A stretch of 64,000 nucleotides of DNA from Flavobacterium aquaticum (GCF_003259835.1 NZ_QLMI01000006.1:149317-213316); one strand, 5' to 3'. Shown: positions 34,826 to 44,765, counted from the first letter of the stretch. Notes: a model not told the origin generated them from the letters alone. Made by a program: numbers and translations.

Positions 34826-35248
34826 ATGTACGCAATCGTAGAGATAGCAGGGCAACAATTCAAAGTAAGCAAAGACCAAAAGGTTTATGTTCACCGTTTA
34901 GCTTCAGAAGAAGGAACCAAAGTTTCTTTTGACAAAGTTCTTTTATTAGATGAAAACGGAACAGTAACTTTAGGCGCCCCAGCTGTAGAAGGTGCTTCAG
35001 TAGAAGCCAAAGTGTTACAACACTTAAAAGGTGATAAAGTAATCGTTTTCAAAAAGAAAAGAAGAAAAGGTTACAAAAAGAAAAACGGTCACAGACAATC
35101 TTTCACTCAAATTTTAATTGAAGGAATCGTTGCTGCTGGTGCTAAGAAAAAAGCTGCTAAAAAAGAAGTTGAAGTTGAAGTAACTGAAACTGCTGAAGAA
35201 GTTAAGCCAAAAGCTAAAGCAACAAAAAAACCAAAAACTGAAGAATAA
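34826..35248 (+). CDS. rplU: 50S ribosomal protein L21
   Basis: A large-subunit protein of 140 residues. Residues 1-103 are the conserved L21 core ([41 protein letters not shown]). The last 37 residues are a low-complexity Lys/Glu/Ala tail ([17 protein letters not shown]...) not present in E. coli L21 but common in this phylum. It is followed 19 bases later by rpmA, the universal order. Confidence 0.98.
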   Translation: MYAIVEIAGQQFKVSKDQKVYVHRLASEEGTKVSFDKVLLLDENGTVTLGAPAVEGASVEAKVLQHLKGDKVIVFKKKRRKGYKKKNGHRQSFTQILIEGIVAAGAKKKAAKKEVEVEVTETAEEVKPKAKATKKPKTEE

Positions 35249-35267
35249 CATTTAAAAATATTACGTC

Positions 35268-35528
35268 ATGGCTCACAAGAAAGGTGTCGGTAGTTCGAAG
35301 AATGGTAGAGAATCAGAATCGAAACGTTTAGGCGTTAAGATTTATGGTGGTCAAGCTGCTATTGCTGGAAACATCATTGTTAGACAAAGAGGTTCGAAGC
35401 ACAACCCAGGTGAAAACGTTTACATGGGTAAAGATCATACTTTACATGCTAAAGTTGATGGAGTTGTAAAATTCCAGAAAAAAGGGGAAAACAAATCTTA
35501 TGTATCTGTAGTTCCTTTCGAAGCTTAA
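35268..35528 (+). CDS. rpmA: 50S ribosomal protein L27
   Basis: An 86-residue protein beginning [20 protein letters not shown]. Its N-terminal tail reaches the peptidyl transferase centre. There is no N-terminal cleavable extension as in Firmicutes. The core [22 protein letters not shown] is complete. It is second in the rplU operon and is followed by a terminator. Confidence 0.98.
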   Translation: MAHKKGVGSSKNGRESESKRLGVKIYGGQAAIAGNIIVRQRGSKHNPGENVYMGKDHTLHAKVDGVVKFQKKGENKSYVSVVPFEA

Positions 35529-35551
35529 TAATTTTATTTAGCAACATATTT

Positions 35552-35579
35552 AAAGCCTCTCATTCGAGAGGCTTTTTTT
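35552..35579 (+). terminator. terminator after rpmA
   Basis: AGCCTCTC (35554-35561) and GAGAGGCT (35566-35573) form a perfect stem with loop ATTC and a T tract. Confidence 0.93.
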
Positions 35580-35582
35580 ATT

Positions 35583-35648
35583 CTAGCCTTGGGCAATCTT
35601 AGAAAACTCAGAAACAATCCAATCGTCTGGATTTTCAACTAAATAAGC
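35583..35648 (-). pseudogene. possible gene relic (last 21 codons of an unknown protein)
   Basis: The minus strand reads AYLVENPDDWIVSEFSKIAQ followed by G and a stop, preceded by a TGA in the same frame. The peptide looks coding in composition (acidic and hydrophobic alternation, a Trp, mixed codons) but has no start. It may be a decayed gene end or chance. The rest of the interval from 35580 to 35727 shows only a 6-base hairpin (AATCCA/TGGATT at 35616-35633). Confidence 0.2.
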
Positions 35649-35727
35649 TCAAAACAACTAAATAGAGCATTACACTAACTAAAATTTAAACAATTAAACC
35701 CGACAATAAAACGACCCTGATTATCAT

Positions 35728-35762
35728 AAAAAAAGCTAGTGAAACATCACTAGCTTTTTTTT
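35728..35762. terminator. terminator after the large T9SS protein gene
   Basis: GCTAGTG (35735-35741) and CACTAGC (35748-35754) with loop AAACAT, flanked by seven A and eight T. It acts on the leftward gene ending at 35782. Confidence 0.92.
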
Positions 35763-35781
35763 CATAACTCTTTAATAACAT

Positions 35782-38700
35782 TTAATCTATTACAATCTTT
35801 TCTGAATGATTTAATTCTGAACCTGATAATTTAACAACATAAACTCCAGAATTCAATCCATTTAAATCCAAGGCATAATTTCCTGAAAAATCAACAGATT
35901 TTGTTTTAACTAATCTTCCATTAATATCAAACAATTCTACTTTTAAATCCCCAACATAATTAGAAACCGAAACATTGATTAAATCAGTTGCCGGATTTGG
36001 ATAAATTTTTACCTTATCTGAAGAAGCAAAATCTGAAGAAGAAAGTGTTGCATTGGTGAACATTCCAGAAAATATTCCTCTACCGTAAGTTGCCGCATAA
36101 ACCATGTAATCATTTCTCATATCTAAATCTGTAACTTTAACATTACTCATTCCATTATAAGACTGTGTCCATGTAGGAGTTGCTGTATCAAAATTATTAG
36201 AATACCACACTCCTAAATCAGTACCAACAATGACTTCAGTTGCAAATCCGCCAACATTTTTCAACGGATTTGGCAAAATTGCCTTAACAGGAATATCTGG
36301 GAAATTACCCTCTTTACTTGACCAAGTTGCTCCACCGTCTTTTGTATACCAAATACTTACTACATTATAATTATGCATTGTTACAAAAATTTCATTTTCC
36401 GAAGCTCCATATTCAACATCAGAAATACTTCCAACAAAACTAGGACCAGTTATCTCAACCCAAGTTCCTGTTGTCGCTGAATTCCCAGTATAAGTATTAG
36501 CCGTTGGAATTTTATACAATTTACCCAATCTTGTTCCCACTAAAAGAACTGTTGCAGTAGTTGTATATGGCGAAACCGCAAAAGCTGTTGGTGACGACGT
36601 TAATAAAACATTTGAAAAAGTAGTTCTAGTCGCATTTCCACCACCCTTTAAATTTCCATATCTTCTAATTTGAAAAACTCCAGCGGCTGAAGTGTAGTCA
36701 GAGTACAATAAATCAAGATTCGAATCTAATACCATAGGAGCAATAAACGCACCATTATTTACATCTGAATCATTATCAATTACCTTCGCATTAACTGCAG
36801 AACCAGGCAATGGTCTCAAATTAATACTTTCATTGTATACATAATTAGAAATATAATACTTATCAGTATCTTGATCAAACATAGTATAAGCTCCATCACC
36901 GCCTTGTGATTGAACACTTCCATTCATTCCTGCAGAAGCTCCTCCAAAATACTGCGTACCATTATCTTGAGCTCCAGCTGCAAAATATTCCCCCGTTAAT
37001 CCACTTACTGCTTGAGTTGGAGCAACCCCTAAACTATAAAATTGTGTAATATTTAAACCATTAACTCGTGTAGCTATCGCAGAAGTTGAAGACGCTGCTC
37101 CAGATAAATTTGAAGCATAACTTACACCTCCATCGTGTCCAAAAATAGCTTGATTAGAATTATTTGGTCTAAATACCATTGCATGTTGATCAGCATGTAC
37201 TACTGACACTCCTGTTCCATATCCAGAAGACCATTTAGAAATAGTTTGCCAAGTAGTTCCACTATTTGCTGAACGGTGAATATCAATTCCTCCAATATAC
37301 ACAATAGCATCGTTAGCAGGATCCACATTAATAGTTAAATCATAAAAAGCTTGACCCCTACAAAAATCTGTAGCAGTTGTTCCATGTATAGCAGCTGGCT
37401 CAGCTAATCTTGCAACAGAAGTAAAACCATTTGTTGTTAAATAAATATCTGCTTCTCCCGTAACCGAATCTTCAACTAAGACATACACTTTATTAACATT
37501 AGTGGATGACAAAGCTATCTGTGTTCTTTTACCGCTTGGCACTTCATGACGCAATGTAAAATTTGTTCCATTTGTCGATGAAAAAATCGTTCCTCCTCCA
37601 TCACCATACAAAATACTACTTGTTGTAGATACCCAAACAGAATTATCTGAACCAATTTCAATTTCATTTGGACAGTATTTATTTCTATCTGCTGTTAATG
37701 GCATTGTTACTAAATTCCAAGTAGCTCCACCATCTATAGATTTATACAAACCATAAGCTGGACCGCCTAAATATGTTGTTTGATTTGCAGAACTATAAAA
37801 TGTATCTCCAACAGCAACAAATATTTCAGACACTCCTCCATTATTTCTAATTTTAATATCATTAATATGTTGCTGACCTGGCACTAAATTTCCTGTAAAA
37901 GCTCCTCTAACAATTGGATTTAATGTACCCGAAACCGTTCCTGATAACACTGCAGCCTCAATCAAATCTCCATCAACATTAGAAATCATTATTGAAGGTA
38001 TCGTAATTGTTGGGTCATCTCCTCCCATTGCCACTGGAGTACCATCAACATTATTCATCATTATAACCCCAATAGCCCCAGCATTTTGAGCTGCCTTAAC
38101 TTTTAAAACAAAAGGGCATGACCCTCTTCTGATTAAAGCAATCTTTCCATTTAAAGCTGCAGCATTTGTTAAAGTAGCACCTACAGTTGATGATTGACAA
38201 GCATCATAAATAGGAGCTGTAGCATCAATTGCCAAAACGATATCTGCAGTTAAAGGAGTAGCTGGTAAAGTACCAAAAGCTGTGGTTGGAAAACAAGTAT
38301 AGTTTCCTGAAATTCCTGCTGGACTATTAATTGTCAAACCTGCTGCTGATTCAAAAGATGTAGGACCTGTTATTCCTCCAAAAACTTTCGTCCAAGTAGT
38401 TCCTCCATCAGTAGATTTCCAAACTCCATCTCCATTAACAGCTCCACCAACATAAGATTCACCAGTTCCTAAATAAAAAACATTCGTGTTATTTGGATCA
38501 TATGTAATTGCAGAAACCGATAAGTTTTCCGGAACATTTACTCGAGTCCAAGCTGTATTTGTTGTAATATCATTATTTACCCACAAACCACCACTTACAC
38601 CACCAGCAAACACTCTTTTATAGGTAGCATCGTTTGGGTCAAACATAATTGCTCTAACTCTACCTCCAACGTTATTAGGACCTCTTTCAACCCAATTATT

Positions 38701-39099
38701 ATCTGAAGCATCTCCTGGAGTTCTACCATTAGCGAGGGCATGTTGGCGTTCTCTTTGTAATTGTTCTCTTACTTGGATTAGTTTTTCAGGGGTAGGTTTC
38801 CCTAAAACAGGATCCATTGTTAATTCCCATTCGTGTTCGTAATATTTTTTTGGAGGGATACCTAAAGCTTTTCTTTCTTTTTTAGAAAGCATTAAAGTTT
38901 TCTTGTAAGGAGAATTAGCCAAATTTTTAGCATGTTTTTTTCTTGCTTTTTTAGCTTGTTTTTTTGTCAACTCCTTGTTTACAGCAACAACCTCTTTTGA
39001 TGTGTTTGACTTTCTCTTCTTTTGATCAGTGTTTGTTTGACCAAATGATAATGTGAAAACAAACATAACACATAGCAAAACTAGTAATTGTTTTTTCAT
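35782..39099 (-). CDS. T9SS-secreted protein with BNR/VPS10-like repeats and a PA domain
   Basis: A secreted protein of 1105 residues. Signal peptide 1-20; a Lys-rich stretch to about residue 100; then repeated beta-propeller units with the Asp-box form STDGGTTWTKV, SIDGGATWNLV, TKDGGATWSSK, as in sortilin/VPS10-type propellers. A protease-associated (PA) domain interrupts the propeller at about 255-385 (GKIALIRRGSCPFVLKVKAA). The last 75 residues are a type A T9SS sorting domain (IYPNPATDLINVSVSNYVG). No protease triad is visible, so it is probably a surface-binding or adhesive protein. It has its own promoter and terminator. Confidence 0.9.
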   Translation of the reverse strand: MKKQLLVLLCVMFVFTLSFGQTNTDQKKRKSNTSKEVVAVNKELTKKQAKKARKKHAKNLANSPYKKTLMLSKKERKALGIPPKKYYEHEWELTMDPVLGKPTPEKLIQVREQLQRERQHALANGRTPGDASDNNWVERGPNNVGGRVRAIMFDPNDATYKRVFAGGVSGGLWVNNDITTNTAWTRVNVPENLSVSAITYDPNNTNVFYLGTGESYVGGAVNGDGVWKSTDGGTTWTKVFGGITGPTSFESAAGLTINSPAGISGNYTCFPTTAFGTLPATPLTADIVLAIDATAPIYDACQSSTVGATLTNAAALNGKIALIRRGSCPFVLKVKAAQNAGAIGVIMMNNVDGTPVAMGGDDPTITIPSIMISNVDGDLIEAAVLSGTVSGTLNPIVRGAFTGNLVPGQQHINDIKIRNNGGVSEIFVAVGDTFYSSANQTTYLGGPAYGLYKSIDGGATWNLVTMPLTADRNKYCPNEIEIGSDNSVWVSTTSSILYGDGGGTIFSSTNGTNFTLRHEVPSGKRTQIALSSTNVNKVYVLVEDSVTGEADIYLTTNGFTSVARLAEPAAIHGTTATDFCRGQAFYDLTINVDPANDAIVYIGGIDIHRSANSGTTWQTISKWSSGYGTGVSVVHADQHAMVFRPNNSNQAIFGHDGGVSYASNLSGAASSTSAIATRVNGLNITQFYSLGVAPTQAVSGLTGEYFAAGAQDNGTQYFGGASAGMNGSVQSQGGDGAYTMFDQDTDKYYISNYVYNESINLRPLPGSAVNAKVIDNDSDVNNGAFIAPMVLDSNLDLLYSDYTSAAGVFQIRRYGNLKGGGNATRTTFSNVLLTSSPTAFAVSPYTTTATVLLVGTRLGKLYKIPTANTYTGNSATTGTWVEITGPSFVGSISDVEYGASENEIFVTMHNYNVVSIWYTKDGGATWSSKEGNFPDIPVKAILPNPLKNVGGFATEVIVGTDLGVWYSNNFDTATPTWTQSYNGMSNVKVTDLDMRNDYMVYAATYGRGIFSGMFTNATLSSSDFASSDKVKIYPNPATDLINVSVSNYVGDLKVELFDINGRLVKTKSVDFSGNYALDLNGLNSGVYVVKLSGSELNHSEKIVID

Positions 39100-39132
39100 A
39101 GTATTTTGGGGTTAAAATTATTATAATTCTAA

Positions 39133-39160
39133 CAAAATTAACATTTTACATGAAAATCAA
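39133..39160 (-). promoter_or_regulatory. promoter of the large T9SS protein gene
   Basis: On the minus strand TTG (39158-39160) and TAATTTTG (39133-39140) are 17 bases apart, within consensus. The leader is about 30 bases. Confidence 0.6.
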
Positions 39161-39186
39161 AAATTTTTTACCACTTATTTTGTGTT

Positions 39187-40533
39187 TTAACTTTTATTTG
39201 CCTGAATTGTCTTATATAATTCTAAAGCCTTCCCATCAGTTAACAACGAAACAAAGTGACAAATATGTAACAATCTGTCGTACAGACTGTCTTTTTGAAA
39301 TTGAAAACGTTCTGGTAACAATTTTAATAGAAGCTCATCATAATTAGAAGCCGTTCCGTTTACTTTTTTATTATAAGCAGTACAAAAACTATCTAACAAA
39401 CTGTTGATGATTTTGTAACCCATTACTTCCTTCTGAATTACTTCTTTACTTTGATATACGTTTTTTATACTGATTTGGATGATGTCATTCATTTGGGCTT
39501 TGTACTGACTTTTATCCATCAAGGCAAATGGAAATTCTCCTGCCAAAATAGCTTGTTCGTTTTCCATAAAAACTGCTACAGCATCATTGATTAAACTTCC
39601 AATGGCTAATGCTCGCAAATAACTAATTCTGTCTTCTTTAGTAAGTAATTCGTTGTATTTTTTGGTATCGATTCCGTTTTTAACCAATTTGATTAGATAT
39701 TCTAACGCGTATTCTTCCGAAATCCAACCTAAGTTAATTCCGTCTTCAAAATCGATGATGGTGTAACAAATATCGTCAGCAGCTTCTACTAAATAGGCTA
39801 ACGGATGACGCTCAAAACCAATATTATTTCCAGATTTATTTGAAATTAATCCTAACTCATTAGCAACCTCAGCAAAAAAAGCTTTGTCTTGCTGGAAGAA
39901 ACCATATTTTTTATCGCAAATTTTAGATGTTGGTTTTTTAGGCAAACTTTCCTTCGGATATTTCATAAAAGCACCCAAAGTCGCATACGAAATACGCAAA
40001 CCGCCTTCAATTCCTTCACGAGAAGCCGCTAAAACTGAAAATCCGTTGGCATTTCCTTCAAAATCGATTAAATCTTGCCATTGTTTTTCGGTTAATTGAT
40101 CTTTGTATTGCAATCCATTTCCGGTTTTGAAATATTCTCCAATCGCTTTTTCTCCTGAATGTCCAAATGGTGGATTTCCAATATCATGTGATAACGCTGC
40201 AGCAGCCACAATTGCACCAAAATCATTAGCTTGATAGCCATGAACTTCTTGCAAATGCGGATATTTTGCAATGATTTGCTTCCCAACTAAACGCCCCAAA
40301 GAACGTCCAACAACAGAAACCTCCAAACTATGCGTTAGTCGGTTGTGAACGAAATCAGTTTTCGAAAGTGGAATGACTTGCGTTTTATCTTGCAGACTTC
40401 TGAAAGCGGCAGAAAATATAATTCGGTCATAATCGACTTCAAAGCCTAAACGGGTGTCGTCTTGCTCTTTTCGTAAACGTTTACTGGTGTCGCCTTGTCT
40501 TTTTAAAGACAACAATTGTTCCCACTGCATCAT
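39187..40533 (-). CDS. dgt: deoxyguanosinetriphosphate triphosphohydrolase-like protein
   Basis: An HD-domain dNTPase of 448 residues that releases tripolyphosphate from dGTP or other dNTPs. The family N-terminus is present (RTFDR-like region as DYDRIIFSAAFRSLQDKTQV), with RLTHSLEVSVVGRSL (first His), LSHDIGNPPFGHSGE (HD pair) and a later EAADDICYTIIDFEDG (last Asp). Two adjacent ATGs are possible starts. It lies downstream of the 74-residue gene (33 bases) in the same orientation. Confidence 0.93.
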   Translation of the reverse strand: MMQWEQLLSLKRQGDTSKRLRKEQDDTRLGFEVDYDRIIFSAAFRSLQDKTQVIPLSKTDFVHNRLTHSLEVSVVGRSLGRLVGKQIIAKYPHLQEVHGYQANDFGAIVAAAALSHDIGNPPFGHSGEKAIGEYFKTGNGLQYKDQLTEKQWQDLIDFEGNANGFSVLAASREGIEGGLRISYATLGAFMKYPKESLPKKPTSKICDKKYGFFQQDKAFFAEVANELGLISNKSGNNIGFERHPLAYLVEAADDICYTIIDFEDGINLGWISEEYALEYLIKLVKNGIDTKKYNELLTKEDRISYLRALAIGSLINDAVAVFMENEQAILAGEFPFALMDKSQYKAQMNDIIQISIKNVYQSKEVIQKEVMGYKIINSLLDSFCTAYNKKVNGTASNYDELLLKLLPERFQFQKDSLYDRLLHICHFVSLLTDGKALELYKTIQANKS

Positions 40534-40566
40534 AAGATTCTGGATTGAAGATTGCGGATTTTAGAA

Positions 40567-40791
40567 TTACTCTTTTTCGTTAGCCAAGAAGAAATTTCTC
40601 GATTTTTTAGGATATTGATTATAACTTTTATCACTCGGATTTACGATGACCGATTTGATATTGATTTCGTCTCCTACTTTGAAGTTTTTCTCTGTGTATT
40701 GGTAATCCAATAAATATTCACCACAGAAATAATTCCCATCTGCGTCTTTTTCTATGATTCCAGTGTAAACCCCTTTTTTATCTTTTGACAT
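40567..40791 (-). CDS. conserved hypothetical protein, 74 residues
   Basis: A short soluble protein (MSKDKKGVYTGIIEKDADGNYFCGEYLLDYQYTEK is its opening in two parts: MSKDKKGVYTGIIEKD and ADGNYFCGEYLLDYQYTEK). It has no signal peptide or membrane segment and has the strand pattern of a small beta barrel (VGDEINIKSVIVNPSD), as in OB-like or SH3-like folds. I do not recognise the family. It precedes dgt by 33 bases and is probably cotranscribed. A -7 box lies 15 bases upstream. Confidence 0.75.
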   Translation of the reverse strand: MSKDKKGVYTGIIEKDADGNYFCGEYLLDYQYTEKNFKVGDEINIKSVIVNPSDKSYNQYPKKSRNFFLANEKE

Positions 40792-40805
40792 AATTGTATT
40801 TTTTT

Positions 40806-40813
40806 CAAATGTA
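40806..40813 (-). promoter_or_regulatory. candidate -7 box upstream of the 74-residue gene and dgt
   Basis: The minus strand reads TACATTTG, matching TAnnTTTG. A TTG lies 25 bases further upstream (40839-40841), slightly too far. Confidence 0.45.
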
Positions 40814-40837
40814 CGAATTGGATTGTAATTATTTAAA

Positions 40838-40868
40838 ACAAAAACAGCCGCCTATTGACGACTGTTTT
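40838..40868 (-). terminator. terminator after the 41-residue gene
   Basis: AAAACAG (40841-40847) and CTGTTTT (40862-40868) form a stem that continues through one mismatch to a CG pair. On the minus strand the T tract (TTTTTGTTTT) follows. It lies 16 bases after the small gene's stop, supporting a separate transcription unit. Confidence 0.7.
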
Positions 40869-40883
40869 AAATCTTAGAAGAAA

Positions 40884-41009
40884 CTACTTATTCTTCTTGA
40901 TAGGAATTCTAAAACAAGTACCATCTGTCTTGCAAATTCTTCTACCATTTCTCGTAGTGATACATTTTCTAAAAATGTAATCACCATCATTATCCAAATT
41001 TGGCCTCAT
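40884..41009 (-). CDS. unrecognised 41-residue protein
   Basis: The minus strand encodes 41 residues starting MRPNLDNDGDYIFRKCITTR and ending FRIPIKKNK. It has three cysteines (C16, C26, C32), a basic C-terminus and no membrane segment. The pattern ITTRNGRRIC...FRIPIKK resembles very short flavobacterial hypothetical proteins of the form ITTKsGKRIy...fRIPvKK as I remember them, but I cannot confirm it. A terminator follows 16 bases later. The gene has no Shine-Dalgarno sequence, as usual here. Confidence 0.55.
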   Translation of the reverse strand: MRPNLDNDGDYIFRKCITTRNGRRICKTDGTCFRIPIKKNK

Positions 41010-41063
41010 GATTGAAAATTTAAAATTTAACAATGCTGAAGTCCTTTTTTTACCAAAAATGAT

Positions 41064-41173
41064 TATATTTGAATCGCGAAAAACAAAATATTTTGGCTAT
41101 TGAATAGAACTTCAATTCTATTATCAATAATTAAAATTTTAATCAAAGACTTCTTTTTAAGAGGTCTTTTTTT
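41064..41173 (+). ncRNA. candidate small RNA with promoter box and strong terminator
   Basis: TATATTTG at 41064-41071 matches the -7 consensus on the plus strand. About 75 bases later a strong intrinsic terminator follows (41145-41169, 11-base stem with one T-G pair, T tract to 41173). No gene lies in between; the longest reading frames are 12-14 codons. This would give a transcript of roughly 95 bases. No -33 TTG is evident. The plus-strand terminator serves no annotated plus-strand gene, which is the main argument. Confidence 0.4.
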
Positions 41174-41187
41174 ATTTACATACTTAC

Positions 41188-41216
41188 AAAAGGCTTCATT
41201 TAAGAAGCCTTTTTGT
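41188..41216 (-). terminator. terminator after nrdA
   Basis: A perfect 10-base stem, AAAAGGCTTC (41188-41197) with GAAGCCTTTT (41204-41213), loop ATTTAA. It lies 24 bases past the nrdA stop on the minus strand and is a second, separate hairpin from the one at 41145-41169. Confidence 0.85.
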
Positions 41217-41239
41217 TTATATATTTTATCTATTTCAGA

Positions 41240-43675
41240 TTAAGAACCACACATTTCACAATCTTCTGGACCTGCATTTCTTGCCATTTCAATCATTGCT
41301 CTGTATTCTTCAGCCGTCATTTCTGCTGGTTCTTCTAAAACTGCGATAGCTTCTACTTTTTTCACTTCAACATGTTGTTCTTTAACTTCAATTGGAGCGG
41401 CAACTTTATCGTTATTTAAAGTAAACTTAATTGCATCCACCGCAGCTTTTGTTCTTAAGTAGTACATTCCTGTTTTTAAACCTGATTTCCAAGCGTAGAA
41501 ATGCATTGACGTTAATTTTGCATAATTCGCATCTTGCATAAACAAGTTCAACGATTGCGATTGGTCAATAAAATAGCCTCTTTGACGCGACATATCGATA
41601 ATATCTTTCATCGACATTTCCCAAACGGTTTTGTACAATTCTTTTAAATCCGCAGGAATTCTTTCAATATGTTGTACCGAACCATTGTGACGCATGATTT
41701 CTTGCTTCAATGTTTCGTTCCACAAACCTCTTTCTACTAAATCGTTCAATAAGTGTTTGTTTACCACGATGAATTCTCCCGAAAGTACTCTTCTTGTGTA
41801 AATATTAGAAGTGTAAGGTTCAAAAGCTTCGTTATTTCCTAAAATTTGAGATGTTGAAGCGGTTGGCATTGGCGCTACTAACAATGAGTTTCTCACTCCG
41901 TTTGCCATCACTTCTTTTCTTAAACTTACCCAATCCCAACGACCTGAAAGTTCTTCGTCTTTTAAGCCCCAAAGGTTGTGTTGGAATTCTCCTTTAGAAA
42001 TTGGCGAACCTTCGTAAGACGAATATGGTCCTTCTTCTTTAGCCATTTCCATAGAAGCGGTTACAGCTGCGAAATATAAGGTTTCGAAAATTTCTTGGTT
42101 TAATTTTTTGGCTTCATCGCTTGTAAAAGGCATTCTCATCATGATGAAAGCATCCGCCAAACCTTGCACTCCTAATCCTACCGGACGGTGGCGCATGTTT
42201 GAGTTTTCAGCTTCTAAAACCGGATAGTAATTTCTGTCGATTACTTTATTTAAGTTTCTAGTAACGCGTTTTGTTACATTGAATAATAATTCGTGATTGA
42301 ATGTTCCGTTTTCAACAAACATTGGTAACGAAATAGACGCCAAGTTACATACTGCAATTTCATCTGGAGAAGTGTACTCCATAATTTCAGTACATAAGTT
42401 AGACGAACGAATCGTTCCCAAATTCTTTTGGTTCGATTTTCTGTTCGCTGCATCTTTGTACAACATATAAGGCGTTCCTGTTTCGATTTGAGATTCAAGA
42501 ATTTTTTCCCAAAGTTCACGCGCTTTGATGGTTTTTCTACCTTTTCCTTGTGCTTCGTATGAAATATATAAAGCTTCAAACTCTTCACCATACACTTCGT
42601 CTAAACCTGGACATTCGTTTGGACACATTAACGTCCAAGTTGAATCTTCTTCTACACGTTTCATGAATAAGTCAGAAGTCCACATTGCGAAGAATAAATC
42701 TCTTGCACGCATTTCTTCTTTACCTGTGTTCTTTTTCAAATCTAGGAATTCGAAAATATCCGCATGCCAAGTTTCTAAATAAATAGCGAAACTTCCTTTA
42801 CGTTTTCCTCCACCTTGATCTACGTAACGAGCGGTATCATTGAAAACACGTAACATCGGAACAATTCCGTTTGAAGTTCCGTTAGTTCCACGAATGTATG
42901 AACCTGTTGCGCGTACATTGTGAATAGCTAAACCAATTCCTCCCGCTGATTGCGAAATCTTTGCTGTTTGTTTTAAGGTATCGTAAATTCCGTCAATACT
43001 ATCATCCTTCATGGTTAATAAGAAACAAGATGACATTTGAGGTTTTGGTGTTCCTGCATTGAATAATGTTGGTGTAGCGTGTGTAAAGAACTTTTTCGAC
43101 ATTAATTCGTAAGTTTCAATTACTGCTTCCATATCATTCAAATGGATTCCAACCGCTACACGCATTAACATGTGCTGTGGACGCTCCACGATTTTTCCGT
43201 TAATTCTTAATAAATACGAACGTTCTAAGGTTTTGAAACCAAAGTAATCGTAATTGAAATCACGGTTGTATATGATGTGAGAATTTAAAAATTCTGCATT
43301 GGCTTTAATTACTTCATAAACCTCATCTGAAATCAAAGGCGCTGCTTGATTCGTTCTTGGATTTACATAGTGGTACATTTCACTCATCGTTTCCGAGAAT
43401 GATTTGTTAGTATTTTTATGTAGGTTAGAAATTGCAATACGAGCCGCTAGTTGGGCATAATCTGGATGCGTTACCGTCATGGAAGCCGCGGTTTCTGCTG
43501 CTAAATTGTCTAATTCAGAAGTGGTAACTCCATCGTATAATCCTTCAATTACGCGCATTGCCACTTTCACAGCGTCTACCATGTCATTTAATCCATAACA
43601 TAATTTTTTAATTCTGTCCGTGATTTTGTCAAACATTACTGGCTCCTTATGGCCATCTCTTTTTACTACATACAT
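41240..43675 (-). CDS. nrdA: class I ribonucleotide reductase, alpha subunit
   Basis: The catalytic subunit, 811 residues, reduces NDPs to dNDPs aerobically. The N-terminal ATP cone is present ([20 protein letters not shown]), giving dATP activity control. The active-site loop has NLCTEI and the finger loop region [14 protein letters not shown] ([11 protein letters not shown]). The redox-shuttle tail ends CEMCGS. Length is typical of NrdA. It follows nrdB on the same strand with a 112-base interval that holds a GC-rich structured element. Confidence 0.96.
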   Translation of the reverse strand: MYVVKRDGHKEPVMFDKITDRIKKLCYGLNDMVDAVKVAMRVIEGLYDGVTTSELDNLAAETAASMTVTHPDYAQLAARIAISNLHKNTNKSFSETMSEMYHYVNPRTNQAAPLISDEVYEVIKANAEFLNSHIIYNRDFNYDYFGFKTLERSYLLRINGKIVERPQHMLMRVAVGIHLNDMEAVIETYELMSKKFFTHATPTLFNAGTPKPQMSSCFLLTMKDDSIDGIYDTLKQTAKISQSAGGIGLAIHNVRATGSYIRGTNGTSNGIVPMLRVFNDTARYVDQGGGKRKGSFAIYLETWHADIFEFLDLKKNTGKEEMRARDLFFAMWTSDLFMKRVEEDSTWTLMCPNECPGLDEVYGEEFEALYISYEAQGKGRKTIKARELWEKILESQIETGTPYMLYKDAANRKSNQKNLGTIRSSNLCTEIMEYTSPDEIAVCNLASISLPMFVENGTFNHELLFNVTKRVTRNLNKVIDRNYYPVLEAENSNMRHRPVGLGVQGLADAFIMMRMPFTSDEAKKLNQEIFETLYFAAVTASMEMAKEEGPYSSYEGSPISKGEFQHNLWGLKDEELSGRWDWVSLRKEVMANGVRNSLLVAPMPTASTSQILGNNEAFEPYTSNIYTRRVLSGEFIVVNKHLLNDLVERGLWNETLKQEIMRHNGSVQHIERIPADLKELYKTVWEMSMKDIIDMSRQRGYFIDQSQSLNLFMQDANYAKLTSMHFYAWKSGLKTGMYYLRTKAAVDAIKFTLNNDKVAAPIEVKEQHVEVKKVEAIAVLEEPAEMTAEEYRAMIEMARNAGPEDCEMCGS

Positions 43676-43740
43676 AAGTTTTTAGTTTTTTGAAAACAGA
43701 CAATCCCTTCCCTGCTTTCGGTTAGTATTTATTGAACTAA

Positions 43741-43770
43741 AGCGCGAGTCTCCCGACATTTTATAGCGCT
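43741..43770 (-). promoter_or_regulatory. GC-rich stem-loop between nrdB and nrdA
   Basis: AGCGC (43741-43745) pairs with GCGCT (43766-43770). On the minus-strand RNA the interior contains GUC-GGGA-GAC, a short stem closed by a GNRA-type tetraloop. The element is far richer in G+C than its surroundings and lies 66 bases before the nrdA start. Confidence 0.4.
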
Positions 43771-43787
43771 CTATATTTTATTTATTT

Positions 43788-44765
43788 TTAGAAATCAGCG
43801 TCGAAGCTAATTTTACTTGATTCAGAATCCGAATTCATTACACCCGCTTTTTGATATTCAGCAACACGTTTTTCGAAGAAATTCGTTTTTCCTTGTAACG
43901 AAATCATATCCATAAAATCGAATGGATTTGAAGAATTATACACTCTATCACAGCCTAATTCTACCAATAATCTATCGGTTACGAATTCTAAATATTGCGT
44001 CATTAAAGTAGCATTCATTCCAATTAAACTTACTGGAAGCGACTCTGTAATAAATTTTCTTTCGATGTTTAATGCATCAACGATAATTTCCGTAATTCTT
44101 GCTTTTGGCACTTTGTTTACGATGTGATGCGTGTGTAAGTGAACAGCAAAATCACAATGCATTCCTTCATCACGAGAAATTAATTCGTTTGAGAAGGTTA
44201 ATCCTGGCATTAATCCACGTTTTTTTAACCAGTAAATCGAACAGAACGAACCTGAGAAGAAAATTCCTTCCACTGCTGCGAAAGCAATTAAACGTTCTGC
44301 AAACGAATCTGATTCAATCCATTTTAAAGCCCATTGCGCTTTTTCTTTGATAGCTGGAAATACTTCAATTGCATGGAATAACTGATTTTTCTCTGCTTCG
44401 TCTTTCACATACGTATCAATCAACAACGAATAGGTTTCGCTGTGAATGTTTTCCATCATGATTTGAAAACCGTAGAAGAATTTTGCTTCAGGATATTGCA
44501 CTTCGTTAACGAAATTTTCCGCTAAGTTTTCATTTACAATTCCGTCAGAAGCCGCGAAGAATGCTAAAATATGTTTGATGAAATATTTTTCATCATCATT
44601 TAATTTATTATTCCAATCATTTAAATCGGTATGTAAATCTATTTCTTCTGCTGTCCAAATACACGCTTCTTGTTTTTTGTACCACTCCCATATATCTTGA
44701 TGTTTGATAGGAAAGATTACAAATCGATCTTTATTTTCTTGCAAAATAGGTTCCACTATAGACAT
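43788..44765 (-). CDS. nrdB: class I ribonucleotide reductase, beta subunit
   Basis: The 325-residue subunit holds the diiron (or dimanganese) centre and radical cofactor. Ferritin-like metal ligands are visible in [27 protein letters not shown] (ExxH) and [16 protein letters not shown] (second ExxH). Translation starts [20 protein letters not shown]. The order nrdB-nrdA is the reverse of E. coli but usual in Bacteroidota. A TAAGTTTG box lies about 90 bases upstream. Confidence 0.96.
   Translation of the reverse strand: MSIVEPILQENKDRFVIFPIKHQDIWEWYKKQEACIWTAEEIDLHTDLNDWNNKLNDDEKYFIKHILAFFAASDGIVNENLAENFVNEVQYPEAKFFYGFQIMMENIHSETYSLLIDTYVKDEAEKNQLFHAIEVFPAIKEKAQWALKWIESDSFAERLIAFAAVEGIFFSGSFCSIYWLKKRGLMPGLTFSNELISRDEGMHCDFAVHLHTHHIVNKVPKARITEIIVDALNIERKFITESLPVSLIGMNATLMTQYLEFVTDRLLVELGCDRVYNSSNPFDFMDMISLQGKTNFFEKRVAEYQKAGVMNSDSESSKISFDADF

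Noticed and set aside
35155..35245. Lys/Glu/Ala-rich tail of L21 as a sign of a fusion or frameshift
   Set aside because: Such tails on L21 are common in this phylum and the frame is uninterrupted.
41060..41140. Very short plus-strand frames (12-14 codons) within the candidate small RNA
   Set aside because: They are too short to support as proteins; kept only as part of the small RNA candidate.
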